A DNA stretch of 64,000 nucleotides, taken from the NCBI GenBank assembly GCA_036267155.1, contig DATAWP010000082.1, positions 1 through 64,000 on the forward strand, in the 5' to 3' direction. Position 1 is the stretch's first letter; the number at the start of each line of letters is the position of its first letter. Positions 16,677 to 25,595 of the stretch are shown piece by piece. Below the pieces are notes generated by a model. That model did no database searches. It saw only the letters and a list, made by a program, of their open reading frames with translations, and had not been told where the DNA came from. The stretch comes from PALSA-1353 sp036267155. GTDB taxonomy: Bacteria; Planctomycetota; Phycisphaerae; Tepidisphaerales; Tepidisphaeraceae. Position numbers and translations under genes: made by a program.

Positions 16677-17579
16677 ATGTCCACGATAGTTGCTGAAGCG
16701 AATAAGCGCCTCCTCGATCCGTCCTTCATGGCCCGGCTGGATCAGCTCGACATTATTTCACGCAAGCTTTTGGCGGGGAAACTCAAGGGCGAGCGGCGTT
16801 CCAAACGCCGGGGACAATCCGTGGAGTTCGCCGATTACCGCGACTACGCGATCGGCGACGATCTGCGCTTTATCGATTGGAACATCTACGCCCGGCTCGA
16901 TCGGCTGTTCCTCAAGCTTTTTTTGGAGGAGGAAGACCTTTCGTTGTTCATCCTGGTCGATGTGAGCAAAAGCTGCGATTACGGCACGCCGAACAAGGCG
17001 TTTTATATCAAGCAGGTCGCGGCGGCGTTGGGATACGTGGGGCTGGTGAATTACAACCGCGTTCACATCGCGGCCATATCGTCCGGGATCGTCGCCGAGA
17101 CCGGAGCGTTGCGCGGGCGTCGGCGCGTGGGGCAAATGATCGACTTCGTCAACAACCTCAAACCGGCGGGCTCGAGCCATTTCGCGGAGGCCTGCCGGAG
17201 ATTCGCGCTGACGCATCGCCAGAAAGGCGTGTGCGTCGTTCTCTCCGATTTCTTCGTCAAGGAAGGATTTGAGCAGGGACTGCGCTACGTGGCCGGTGGG
17301 AAATACGATTTATTTTGCGTGCAGGTGCTTTCGCCGCAAGAGATCGAGCCGGACCTGACCGGGGATTTGAAGCTCAAGGATGTCGAGGACCAGGACATGG
17401 CCGAGGTGTCGATCACCCAGCCGCTGCTGGCGCAGTACAAGAAGAATTTGAACGCGTATTGCCTGAGCCTGAAGGACTATCTCCGGCGGCGCGGCGGGAC
17501 GTACTTGTTCACCAGCACGGCGGTGCCGTTTGATACGCTGGTGCTGAATTATCTGCGGGAGCGCGGGCTGCTGGGATAG
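16677..17579 (+). CDS. DUF58-domain protein (MoxR partner)
   Basis: About 300 residues. The DUF58 core is unmistakable: RSKRRGQSVEFADYRDYAIG, then DDLRFIDWNIYARLDRLFLK and FLEEEDLSLFILVDVSKS. The last motif is the start of a VWA-type fold with the DVSKS metal-site-like sequence. Members are cytosolic partners of MoxR ATPases. I chose ATG 16677 with gaaaag upstream. A GTG at 16650 would add nine residues and sits 13 bp from the gggaggag motif inside the end of the previous gene. The inverted-repeat element carrying the four-helix-bundle gene starts right after its stop. Confidence 0.88.
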   Translation: MSTIVAEANKRLLDPSFMARLDQLDIISRKLLAGKLKGERRSKRRGQSVEFADYRDYAIGDDLRFIDWNIYARLDRLFLKLFLEEEDLSLFILVDVSKSCDYGTPNKAFYIKQVAAALGYVGLVNYNRVHIAAISSGIVAETGALRGRRRVGQMIDFVNNLKPAGSSHFAEACRRFALTHRQKGVCVVLSDFFVKEGFEQGLRYVAGGKYDLFCVQVLSPQEIEPDLTGDLKLKDVEDQDMAEVSITQPLLAQYKKNLNAYCLSLKDYLRRRGGTYLFTSTAVPFDTLVLNYLRERGLLG

Positions 17580-17580
17580 A

Positions 17581-18043
17581 GCGGAAATTCGAAATCCGAA
17601 ATTCGAATGACGAATCAAATTCGAAATCCGAAGATAGAGACCTTCGATCTTGAAGAGCGCACCGCTTTGTTCGGGGAGATGGTGGTCAAGCTTGCAAAGA
17701 AAATATCGGTCAACGTAGTGACGGTCCCACTCATCAACCAACTAGTTCGAGCGGGAACGAGCATCGGAGCAAATTATTGCGAGGCCAACGATGCCGAGTC
17801 ACCCAAAGATTTTCGTCACAAGATCGGGTTGTGCAGGAAAGAGTCGCACGAAACGAAATACTGGCTTCGCATGATCGCGGTCGCGGAACCCGGCGCCAAG
17901 GACGAAGCACGGAAGTTGTGGAAAGAAGCCAAGGAGTTAAACCTGATCTTCGGCGCAATTCGCCGGAGGAGTTCCACGTGATTTTATTTAACATTCGAAT
18001 TTCGAATTTGATTCGTCATTCGAATTTCGAATTTCGAATTTAA
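17581..18043 (+). mobile_element. putative element: four-helix-bundle gene between ~45-bp terminal inverted repeats
   Basis: The left end (17585-17631) and right end (17988-18040) are reverse complements over about 45 bp. Both carry ttcgaa units and the shared block gaatgacgaatcaaattcga. The only gene inside is the four-helix-bundle protein at 17607-17981. The element starts 1 bp after the DUF58 stop and ends 3 bp before the BatA-like start, so it fills the junction of genes that are usually contiguous. No transposase is encoded, so mobilisation would need help in trans. Mobility itself is inference. Confidence 0.55.
17607..17981 (+). CDS. four-helix-bundle protein of the 23S rRNA intervening-sequence (S23) family
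   Basis: 124 residues, typical length. The family pattern is clear: ALFGEMVVKLAKKISVNV, then LINQLVRAGTSIGANYCEAN, KDFRHKIGLCRKESHETKYW and ELNLIFGAIRR. These proteins are found in intervening sequences of 23S rRNA, and the fold is shared with Avd of diversity-generating retroelements. Their function is unknown, possibly RNA/DNA binding. The ATG and about the first eight codons (MTNQIRNP) lie inside the left inverted repeat. No ribosome site precedes it. There is no other ATG until the middle of helix 1. Confidence 0.85.
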   Translation: MTNQIRNPKIETFDLEERTALFGEMVVKLAKKISVNVVTVPLINQLVRAGTSIGANYCEANDAESPKDFRHKIGLCRKESHETKYWLRMIAVAEPGAKDEARKLWKEAKELNLIFGAIRRRSST

Positions 18044-18046
18044 CCC

Positions 18047-20077
18047 ATGGCCTGGTTTCCGCATTTTCTGAACGGATGGGCGGCGGCGGCAGCGGCGGCT
18101 ATCTTTATTCCAGCCCTGCTCGCGCTGTATTTTCTCAAGCTTCGCCGCCGCGAGATGCCGGTCCCCTCCACGCTGCTGTGGCGAAAGGCGGTTCAGGATT
18201 TGCAGGTGAACGCGCCGTTTCAGCGACTGCGGAAAAATCTGCTGCTGCTGCTTCAACTGTTGCTATTGGCCGCCCTGCTGCTGGCGTTGGCGCGTCCGAT
18301 TTTGAATTACACGCCGGGGGCCGGGCCGCGGACGATTATCCTGATCGACCGCTCGGCGTCGATGTCTGCCGACGATATGCCCGGCGGCAAGACGCGGCTG
18401 GATGTGGCCAAGCGGCGGGCGGACGACCTTGTCGGGACGCTGGGCCGCAATGGCGCTGCCATGGTCATCGCGTTTGACGACTCGGCGGAGACGCTCGCGC
18501 CGTTTACGACCGACGTCAGGCTGCTGCGAAATGTGATCGATTCGATCCAGCCCACCGATCGCCGGACAAAACTGGAAGCGGCGTATCAGCTTGCCGACGC
18601 GCAGGCGGCGTTTACGGCCGGCGATTCGCAGGCATATCGCCGGGCGCCGGATGTTTATCTTTTTTCCGATGGACGAATCCTGGACGGCGACAAGGTCAGC
18701 GTGCAGGGAAACCTGCACTACGAGCAGGTCGGCACCGCGACGGCGGGGAACATCGCTATTGTCGCGCTGAACGCTCGGCGCGATTACCAGGAGCCGACGC
18801 AAGTGCAGGTTTTCGCCCGCCTGGCGAATTTCGGCCCCGATCCGGTGACGGATGTGCAGGTTCAGCTTCGGGTCGATGGCCGGGTGCGCAGCAGCGGCAA
18901 GGTCAACCTCCTGCCGGAACGATTCACCGACGATCAGCGCAGACAGGCGATCGCCGACGGATTCCAACAGCGCGACGGCATTGAATTTCCGATGCTGGAA
19001 CTCACGACCTCGGCCGTTGTGACCGTCGAGCAGATGAACCGGGATAACGATCACCTGGCGGCGGATGATTCGGCCAGCGTCGTCGTCCCGCCGCCGAAAA
19101 TCCTTTCGGTTCTCCTGGTCACCGATGGCAACTGGTTCCTCGAACAGGGCCTGCGAAGCCAGCGGCTGCAGGTCTTCGACAAAATGTTTCCGCAGCAATA
19201 TCACGAACTCGCGCAGGCCGAGGGCGGCGGGAAAAAGCTGCCCAAGCCGTACGACGTGATCGTGTTTGATCGCGACGACGACCTGCGTCCCGACGAGGTC
19301 CCCAAAAGCGGCGCGGCGATTTATTTCGGATGTGTCCCGCCGGGGTTGGAAATCAAGCCGGCGCTGGATTCGGCCGGGCGGCGCGTGATCATGGATGACA
19401 ACTGGGTTCTGGATTGGGATCGGGATCATCCGATCCTGCGGCATCTGAATCTCGGCAAGCTGTATGCCGCCCACGCGTTCAAGGTTTTGCCGACGCTCAA
19501 TTCGCAGGTTTTGGTGGAGGGCACGAATTGTCCGCTGGTTGTTTTGCATCGGGAAAACCGGGCGTTTCACCTGATCGTGCCGTTCGACATCATCAACAGC
19601 AGTTGGCCGTTGCAGCCGACGTTCCCGGTGTTTTTGTATCAGACGCTGCAATTCATGGCGTTGGGAACGGATATGGAGATGCGTCCATCGTACGAGCCCG
19701 GCGTGACGCTGCGGATTCCGCGATTCAATTTGCAGAAGCTCAGCCCCGTGCCGGACAGCGTGACGATTACCGGCCCGATGGGACCGATGAAAGCGACCGT
19801 GCCGCCGGCCGGGGATTTTGTGTTGCCGGCGCTGAACAAGGTTGGGCTATATCAGACGAACCCGCCGATTCCGCAGTATGAGAATATCGCGGTGAGCCTG
19901 TTGGACCCGACCGAGAGCAATCTGTTGCCGGCGAGCGTCGCCCCCGGCTCCGGCGGCCACGCGACGGCGGCAGCATCGGCCAAAACACGGATGGAGGTGT
20001 GGTGGTGGCTGGTGGCGGCGGCGATTCCGCTGCTGATGATCGAGTGGTGGGTGTATACGCGGCGGGTGCATTTGTAG
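18047..20077 (+). CDS. BatA-like membrane VWA protein
   Basis: 676 residues. The N-terminus is the BatA domain: helix 1 at residues ~10-32 (ending ALYFLKLRRREMPVPSTLLW), a linker, then helix 2 at ~64-84. A VWA domain follows with an intact MIDAS-like DRSASMSADD near residue 102 and VYLFSDGRI near 205. The middle has beta domains. A C-terminal helix at ~650-670 (WWWLVAAAIPLLMIEWWVY) returns to the membrane. Bat/VWA proteins are chaperone-complex partners of MoxR. It is the last gene of the cluster. The ATG lies just after the right inverted repeat of the four-helix-bundle element. Confidence 0.85.
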   Translation: MAWFPHFLNGWAAAAAAAIFIPALLALYFLKLRRREMPVPSTLLWRKAVQDLQVNAPFQRLRKNLLLLLQLLLLAALLLALARPILNYTPGAGPRTIILIDRSASMSADDMPGGKTRLDVAKRRADDLVGTLGRNGAAMVIAFDDSAETLAPFTTDVRLLRNVIDSIQPTDRRTKLEAAYQLADAQAAFTAGDSQAYRRAPDVYLFSDGRILDGDKVSVQGNLHYEQVGTATAGNIAIVALNARRDYQEPTQVQVFARLANFGPDPVTDVQVQLRVDGRVRSSGKVNLLPERFTDDQRRQAIADGFQQRDGIEFPMLELTTSAVVTVEQMNRDNDHLAADDSASVVVPPPKILSVLLVTDGNWFLEQGLRSQRLQVFDKMFPQQYHELAQAEGGGKKLPKPYDVIVFDRDDDLRPDEVPKSGAAIYFGCVPPGLEIKPALDSAGRRVIMDDNWVLDWDRDHPILRHLNLGKLYAAHAFKVLPTLNSQVLVEGTNCPLVVLHRENRAFHLIVPFDIINSSWPLQPTFPVFLYQTLQFMALGTDMEMRPSYEPGVTLRIPRFNLQKLSPVPDSVTITGPMGPMKATVPPAGDFVLPALNKVGLYQTNPPIPQYENIAVSLLDPTESNLLPASVAPGSGGHATAAASAKTRMEVWWWLVAAAIPLLMIEWWVYTRRVHL

Positions 20078-20104
20078 ATCCGAAAATCGACTGACAAACA
20101 ATTG

Positions 20105-20127
20105 GCCCCCGGTGAATCACCGGGGGC
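20105..20127. terminator. hairpin between convergent genes
   Basis: The perfect 10-bp stem gcccccggtg/caccgggggc with loop aat lies between the BatA-like gene and ilvA. It lacks a clear T-tract on either side, so termination would be weak or rho-assisted. Confidence 0.5.
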
Positions 20128-20167
20128 TAAATGGGTTGGTTGGGACCTTCGGATTTCAAATGTTGCC

Positions 20168-21418
20168 TCATTCCACCGTGGCGTCGATGCTGTGATTCTG
20201 CAGCGTTTTGCGGATTTCGGCAATGTGATCGGCGTCGCGCGTTTCCAGGGAGCAGACAACCACGACTCGGGCAACGTCGGCGGGACCGACGTGGCGGTCG
20301 TGGGAGACTTCCTGAATGTTGGCGCCGGTGGAGGCGAGGACCGCGGCCAGGTTGGCCAGGGCGCCGGGCCGATCGAGGAGGCGGGCGAATACGCGGCAAA
20401 AACGGCCGTCGGCGGCGAGGCCACGATCGATGACGCGGGCGATCGTGGTCACATCAATGTTGCCGCCGCAGAGGGCCAGGACCACGTTCTTGCCGGCCAG
20501 GCCCATGGATTTGTCCATCGCCGCCGCGAGGGGTACGGCGCCGGCGCCTTCGACGACGGTCTTTTCCAATTCCAAAAGGCGAAGGACCGACAGGGCGATC
20601 TGGCCCTCATCCACCAGCATCACGCGATCGACCAATTTTTGAATGATCTGGAAGCAAAGCTTCCCGCCCTCGGCGACGGCCAGTCCGTCGGCCAGCGTCG
20701 GCTGAGTGTCGATGCGGACGAGTTGGCCGCGACGAAGGGATTCGTGCATTGTCGGAGCGTAGGCGGGCTCAACGCCGATGACGCGCACATCGGGCTTGAG
20801 CGATTTGACGGCAACGGCAATGCCGGAAATGACCCCCCCGCCGCCGATGGGGACGATCACCGCGTCAACGTCGGGGACATCCTGCAGGATTTCCAGGCCC
20901 ATGGTTCCCTGGCCGGCGATGATGTCGCGATCGTCAAAGCCGGGGATGTACGTCAGCTTTCTTTCCTCTGCAAGGTGTTGGGCCAGGGTCTTTGCGTCTT
21001 CATAACATTCGCCGTGGAGAACGACGGTAGCACCGAATCCCCGGCAATTGGAGACCTTGACCAAGGGGGCCCATTTCGGCATGACCATGGTGGCGGGAAT
21101 CTCAAGCAGTTGCGCGTGATAGGCGAGGCCGAGGGCGTGATTTCCGGCCGACGCGGCCACGACGCCGAGTTTGCGCTGCTCGGCATTGAGGAGCATCAGC
21201 TTGTTGCGGGCGCCGCGTTCCTTGAAGCTGCCGGTGATTTGAAGGTGATCGAGTTTACAGAAAACTCGGCAGCCGCAGAGTCGGCTCAATTGAAGGGAAT
21301 ACGGGCAGGGACTGCGGTAGATCGCATCCTTGATGCGCTCGTGGGCGGCGAGGATGTCTTTGAGGGTGACGGGTAAGTCGAGCGGTGAGGCCATGGGAAT
21401 TGTTTCAATGCGATCCAT
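20168..21418 (-). CDS. ilvA: threonine ammonia-lyase with ACT domain
   Basis: 416 residues. The PLP domain shows the Schiff-base lysine in ITGSFKERGARNK, the substrate loop SAGNHALG, and the phosphate-binding glycine loop VPIGGGGVISG. A C-terminal ACT domain begins near residue 340 (FARLLDRPGALANLAAVLAS). This is the shorter, single-ACT class. It converts threonine to 2-oxobutanoate and ammonia, for isoleucine synthesis or threonine catabolism. The start at 21418 has aggt upstream. An ATG at 21394 (MASPLDL) is nearly as good. It is preceded by a short hairpin separating it from rmuC. Confidence 0.92.
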   Translation of the reverse strand: MDRIETIPMASPLDLPVTLKDILAAHERIKDAIYRSPCPYSLQLSRLCGCRVFCKLDHLQITGSFKERGARNKLMLLNAEQRKLGVVAASAGNHALGLAYHAQLLEIPATMVMPKWAPLVKVSNCRGFGATVVLHGECYEDAKTLAQHLAEERKLTYIPGFDDRDIIAGQGTMGLEILQDVPDVDAVIVPIGGGGVISGIAVAVKSLKPDVRVIGVEPAYAPTMHESLRRGQLVRIDTQPTLADGLAVAEGGKLCFQIIQKLVDRVMLVDEGQIALSVLRLLELEKTVVEGAGAVPLAAAMDKSMGLAGKNVVLALCGGNIDVTTIARVIDRGLAADGRFCRVFARLLDRPGALANLAAVLASTGANIQEVSHDRHVGPADVARVVVVCSLETRDADHIAEIRKTLQNHSIDATVE

Positions 21419-21422
21419 AGGA

Positions 21423-21444
21423 CCTGCCGACTGAAGTCGGCAGG
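21423..21444. repeat. perfect 10-bp palindrome between rmuC and ilvA
   Basis: cctgccgact and agtcggcagg are separated by ga. It lies 4 bp before the ilvA start, so on the transcript it could form a hairpin close to the ribosome site. Alternatively it is a small dispersed palindrome. Confidence 0.5.
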
Positions 21445-21452
21445 CCGCGTTA

Positions 21453-22799
21453 CTAAGGCGCGCTTACTTCGCGCGGCAATCGCTCGATCAGATCGAGTTG
21501 GGGCAATTCCTTGTCGGTGCGTGCGCCCAACTCGGCCATTTTGCGGGATGTCGGCATCACGCGGGATTCCAGGGAGCCGAGAACCGAATTGTAATTCGTC
21601 ACCGCCATGTTCAGACTTCCGCCGAGCTTGGCGATGTGCGTCAGGACCGTACCGATGCGTTCGTACAGGTCGATGCCGAGGGCGCGGATTTGCTCGGCGT
21701 TTTCGGCGATCTGCTCTTGCCGCCAGCCGAATTCGATGGTCTTGAGCAGCGCGATCAGCGTCGTGGGCGTGGCGATGAGGACGTGATTCTTGATGCAATC
21801 TTCGACGAGCGATCCATCCTGATCGACGGCGGCGTATAAAAATGCTTCGCCGGGAAGAAACATGATGACATACTCCGGCGAGCGAGAAAACTGGGACCAA
21901 TAGCTCTTGGCGGACAACTCGCGAGCGCGGCTGCGGACCTGCTGGGCGTGGCGCTGAAGGTGCGTTTTGCGCGTGTCTTCATCGACGGCGGCGGCCGCGT
22001 CGAGGAATGCGTCGAGGCAGGTCTTGCAATCGATCACCACGTCACGATCACGGGGAAGGTGGACGACCATGTCCGGCCGGAGCCGGCCCTGCTCTGCGTC
22101 GATGATTTCCTGCTCGACGAAATCGCATTTGGCGGAAAGTCCGGCGAGTTCGACGAGCCGGCGGAGGGAGATTTCGCCCCATTGGCCGCGGACGGTCGGG
22201 CGCGACAGGGCCGTCACGAGTTGCGAGGTCTGGGTGTTGAGCGTTCGCTGAGCTTCGGCAAGGGTGCCGAGCTGCTCGCGCAACATGCTGTAGGATTCGA
22301 CGCGGGATTTTTCGATCTCGCCGACGCGAAGTTGGTACTGGTCCATGAGTTCGCGCATGGGTTTGAGCAGAGCGTCGATTTGCTCCTTTCGCTGGTCGAG
22401 CGAACCGGCCGCCTCGGCGGAGAGCGTCGCGAAACGCTCCTTGGCTAATTGAAGAAACGTTTCGTTGTTGCGGGCGAGCACTTCGGCGGATGCGCTGGCG
22501 AAGGCGTGGCGCAATTGCACCTGAGCTTGGCCGAGAAGATCGCGCTGTTCGAGAAGATTCTGCTGAGCGGCGGCGAACTGAGTGCGGGCAGCGGCGAGGT
22601 CACGCTCGCTTTGGGCGAGGGAGTCGCGAAGTGATTGGGTTTGGGATTTCTCGGCTGACAATTGCTGGGTCAGGTCGGATAGACGCTGTTCGGCAAGGGC
22701 CAAGGCCACTTGGGAGCGACGGGACGCCAGTGAAAGGGCTAGCGGGACGCCAACGGCGATTCCAATCACCAAGCCAACGATAACGGCCACCGAGAGCAT
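21453..22799 (-). CDS. rmuC: RmuC-family DNA recombination protein
   Basis: 448 residues. A membrane helix lies at the N-terminus (VAVIVGLVIGIAVGVPLAL). A long coiled coil covers residues ~30-190 (Gln/Ala/Glu-rich). Then comes the conserved RmuC nuclease-like domain with RPTVRGQWGEISLRRLVELA, VVHLPRDRDVVIDCKTCLDA and YVIMFLPGEAFLYAAV. The DxD/K motif (VIDCK) fits the PD-(D/E)XK-like core. In E. coli RmuC limits inversion at short inverted repeats. It is upstream of ilvA by only ~35 bp and probably co-transcribed. Confidence 0.9.
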   Translation of the reverse strand: MLSVAVIVGLVIGIAVGVPLALSLASRRSQVALALAEQRLSDLTQQLSAEKSQTQSLRDSLAQSERDLAAARTQFAAAQQNLLEQRDLLGQAQVQLRHAFASASAEVLARNNETFLQLAKERFATLSAEAAGSLDQRKEQIDALLKPMRELMDQYQLRVGEIEKSRVESYSMLREQLGTLAEAQRTLNTQTSQLVTALSRPTVRGQWGEISLRRLVELAGLSAKCDFVEQEIIDAEQGRLRPDMVVHLPRDRDVVIDCKTCLDAFLDAAAAVDEDTRKTHLQRHAQQVRSRARELSAKSYWSQFSRSPEYVIMFLPGEAFLYAAVDQDGSLVEDCIKNHVLIATPTTLIALLKTIEFGWRQEQIAENAEQIRALGIDLYERIGTVLTHIAKLGGSLNMAVTNYNSVLGSLESRVMPTSRKMAELGARTDKELPQLDLIERLPREVSAP

Positions 22800-22896
22800 G
22801 CGACTCCGTTCTTGTGCGACCTGAACGGTAACCTAACACCAAGCGGGCGGCGGGGAAAGGCCCCACGGCGGCGCCCCCACGGCGGCGACTTGGGCT

Positions 22897-24084
22897 TTAG
22901 GCGACCGCGGCGACGGGTTTGGGGCTTTGCAAAATCCATTTGCGAATCGCCGTGGTCTGGGACTCCCAAGCCGTGGAACAGCGGCGCTTTAGAAATGCCG
23001 CGAAGAGGGAATCAATTCCCTTCCATAGGTCGCGCATCAGGGCCACGCGCTCCTCGAACAACGTGCGCGGGGTGTCGGCTTCCTCTACGTTCGGCAATTT
23101 CGCGGAAGTGACCGAAAAACTCTCGGCGTTGAACGTGAAATTGAATTGCTGATTCGAAAAATCGAGAATCAGTCCCGCTTTTCTGGGCAATTTGCCGGTT
23201 CGGAGGGCATCCCTGGCTTCGGGCATGCGCGATGCGCCGTCGCCATGCAGGCTGTCGCGGCCGGTGATGCCGTAGGCGCAGTCTAAATCCAGCAGCTTGT
23301 CGATGAAGATGGCAGCGTCGCCGGAGTCGGTTTCGATCGTTCCGTCGCGTTGGTCGGCTTCGTGCCAGAGCCAAAGCAGGAATTCGTTGCCGAGGAAATC
23401 TTTCGGCTGGGGGCCCTTGGCGGTCCAGGGATATTCGGGATATTGGCCTTCACCGCCGTCGCCGAGGACGAAACGGGTGGGACGTAAATCCTCGTAATCC
23501 CGGCGATGGGCGCGGGATTCCAGTTTTTTCAGCCCGATGGAGCCGGCGGACAGCGGGTGCAATTCCAGACCGACGGACCGCTGGAAAAGCTCCATCAATT
23601 TCTCGGCGGTCGGGCCTGAAGCGGGGGAATAGATGGTGGCGGTGGGAAAATCCCAGAGAATGGGCGTTAATCGGCTGCGGCGGAATTTGCCGCTGCGCAA
23701 TTCGCCGTCGAGCTTGCGGGCGAGTGTTTCCTTTACCGCGGATTTTTGTTTGCGGCTGATGAATCCGGAGGGATTCGATGCGGCGACCGCGTCTTCTTCC
23801 ATCATTTTGTAAGCTTGCCGCAATTCGGCGGGAACCCGGCTGGTATCCACCCGCAAGGCAAACGAAACCGCGTCGTTGAAGACGTTACGCTCGAAATCGA
23901 AGCGGTTGTCGAGAATATGCCGGCCACCGCACCAGCCGTATTCGACCTCGGGTGGGACGCCGTCGTCGGTGGGAACCAGGGCGTACTCGGACAAAGTGTC
24001 CAGGAGAGATTGTTCGATGGACTTTGGCTGATCGCCGACGACGGCAAAACGACGCATGGAAATAGAGCCGGATGAGAATCCCAT
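22897..24084 (-). CDS. rdgC: RdgC-like recombination-associated protein
   Basis: 395 residues from the ATG at 24084. The start MGFSSGSISMRRFAV is the characteristic RdgC N-terminus, followed by LLDTLSEYA, GWCGGRHILD and VDTSRVPAELRQAY. In E. coli RdgC forms a ring around DNA and inhibits RecA. The assignment rests on this N-terminal pattern plus overall length. The C-terminal half is divergent, and a relative of broader RdgC-type is possible. It is divergent from the HtrA gene, leaving an 88-bp shared promoter region. The frame is open further upstream, but that part overlaps the divergent promoter. Confidence 0.7.
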   Translation of the reverse strand: MGFSSGSISMRRFAVVGDQPKSIEQSLLDTLSEYALVPTDDGVPPEVEYGWCGGRHILDNRFDFERNVFNDAVSFALRVDTSRVPAELRQAYKMMEEDAVAASNPSGFISRKQKSAVKETLARKLDGELRSGKFRRSRLTPILWDFPTATIYSPASGPTAEKLMELFQRSVGLELHPLSAGSIGLKKLESRAHRRDYEDLRPTRFVLGDGGEGQYPEYPWTAKGPQPKDFLGNEFLLWLWHEADQRDGTIETDSGDAAIFIDKLLDLDCAYGITGRDSLHGDGASRMPEARDALRTGKLPRKAGLILDFSNQQFNFTFNAESFSVTSAKLPNVEEADTPRTLFEERVALMRDLWKGIDSLFAAFLKRRCSTAWESQTTAIRKWILQSPKPVAAVA

Positions 24085-24172
24085 GGTTGGTGAATTTAGC
24101 GGCGAACAAGAAATCTGCCGCGCCGGGGTTGCGGCATCGACAGGCTTCGCGCATGTTATCCACACCCTGTTG

Positions 24173-25588
24173 ATGAATTACATGGTTTTAAGAATGATCG
24201 CCTGCGTAAGTGTGCTGCTGATGGCGGGCTGCCAGGCGGAACCCTATCCAATGGCAACGCCGCGGCGCGTGGAAGCGGTCACGGCGGCGATTTCCCCCGC
24301 CGTCGTCCGCGTGGATGTCGCCCAGGCGATCTACAAGGATGGGAGGCAGAGCCTGATCCGGGGCAACGGGTCGGGTGTGATCATCGACCAGCAAGGAAGG
24401 ATTCTGACGAATTATCACGTTGCCGGCCGGGCGATCGAAATCTACGTCACCCTGGCGAATAAGGAGCGCGTGCCGGCCAGGCTGATCGGCGACGACCATT
24501 GGACGGACTTGGCGGTCATTCAGATGGATATGGATGAGGTGCGGCGGCAGAAGATCGGGTTCAGTTCCGCGCAACTGGGCGACAGCGCGAAATTGGTGGT
24601 GGGACAGGATGTGATGGCGTTCGGCACGCCATTCGGGCTGGCGCGGACAGTCACGCGCGGCAGCGTCTCCAACACCGACCGAACGTTTTACGACGTTCAA
24701 CAGCGGATGGACATCGAGGGGTACGAAACCGGCGATTTCTCCAACTGGATTCAGATGGATGTGCCGATCAACCCCGGCAACAGCGGGGGTCCGCTGGTGG
24801 ATATCAACGCGAAGGTGGTCGGCATCAACACGCGCGGGGGCGGTCAGAACCTGAATTTTGCGATTCCGATCGACACGGCCAAACCGGTGATCGCGGCGAT
24901 TTTACGGACCGCGGCTCCCGGCGTGAAGGGCCACATGGATCGCAGCGACCTGGGTTTCGATCTGATGCCGATGCACCAGTTGGAATCGTTTTACGACATC
25001 GACATCAATAAGGGCGTGCTGATCAACAGCGTGGACCGGATCGGTCCCTACGCCGATGCGGGGGGAAAGGCGCAGGATATTTTACTGGCGGTCAACGGCG
25101 AGCCGACGAACGTGCGGTTTCCAGAAGAATTGGCGGCGGTGCGGCGACGGCTGGCAGCGCTGCCGATCGGCAGCGACGTGCAATTGACCATCAAGCGGGG
25201 CAAAAATAATCTGACGCTCACGGCCAAGACAACGCTGCTGGAAGGATACCTCGGCGAAGAGCGCGGGTTCACGCAATGGGGCGCTTCGCTGCGCGAGGTC
25301 ACGCGCCCCTATGCGATCGCCAATCAGCTCGACCAGGTGGCGGGCGTGTGGATCACGAGCATGTCCGACGGCGAGCCGGTGGAACGGGCGCATCTTCAGC
25401 CCGGCGATGTGATTCTTTCGGTGAATAATACCCCGGTGAAGGGCATGGCCCAGTTCCAGGCGTTGTACGACAAGACCCTGGCGCAGAAGCTGGATCGGGT
25501 GGAGCTGGAAGTGGAACGGGATCGGGAAGTTTTTACGTCGATTTTGAAAGTCAAGGAGTACGCGCCGGCCAGCGAGCCGAGCGATTAG
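24173..25588 (+). CDS. HtrA/DegP-like serine protease, lipoprotein, two PDZ domains
   Basis: About 471 residues from the ATG at 24173. A lipoprotein signal (MIACVSVLLMAGC) places it on the outer side of a membrane. The trypsin-like domain has all three catalytic residues: His in TNYHVAG, Asp in HWTDLAV and Ser in NPGNSGGPLVD. Two PDZ domains follow (near GVLINSVDRIGPYADAGGKA, and GVWITSMSDGEPVERAHLQP with VILSVNNTPV). Such proteins degrade misfolded envelope proteins. The next gene, 7 bp on, is a catalytically dead relative, so the two probably work together. Confidence 0.9.
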   Translation: MNYMVLRMIACVSVLLMAGCQAEPYPMATPRRVEAVTAAISPAVVRVDVAQAIYKDGRQSLIRGNGSGVIIDQQGRILTNYHVAGRAIEIYVTLANKERVPARLIGDDHWTDLAVIQMDMDEVRRQKIGFSSAQLGDSAKLVVGQDVMAFGTPFGLARTVTRGSVSNTDRTFYDVQQRMDIEGYETGDFSNWIQMDVPINPGNSGGPLVDINAKVVGINTRGGGQNLNFAIPIDTAKPVIAAILRTAAPGVKGHMDRSDLGFDLMPMHQLESFYDIDINKGVLINSVDRIGPYADAGGKAQDILLAVNGEPTNVRFPEELAAVRRRLAALPIGSDVQLTIKRGKNNLTLTAKTTLLEGYLGEERGFTQWGASLREVTRPYAIANQLDQVAGVWITSMSDGEPVERAHLQPGDVILSVNNTPVKGMAQFQALYDKTLAQKLDRVELEVERDREVFTSILKVKEYAPASEPSD

Positions 25589-25595
25589 GAGCCGC

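Noticed and set aside
18263..19651. 462-residue open frame on the minus strand
   Set aside because: Antisense to the BatA-like VWA gene, with Arg-rich, domain-free sequence. It is a shadow frame.
20102..21376. 424-residue open frame on the plus strand
   Set aside because: Antisense to ilvA, whose PLP and ACT motifs are unambiguous.
24085..24172. Longer starts for rdgC (24165) and for the HtrA gene (24056)
   Set aside because: They would overlap each other across the divergent promoter. The family N-terminus (MGFSSGS) and the lipoprotein signal define shorter starts.
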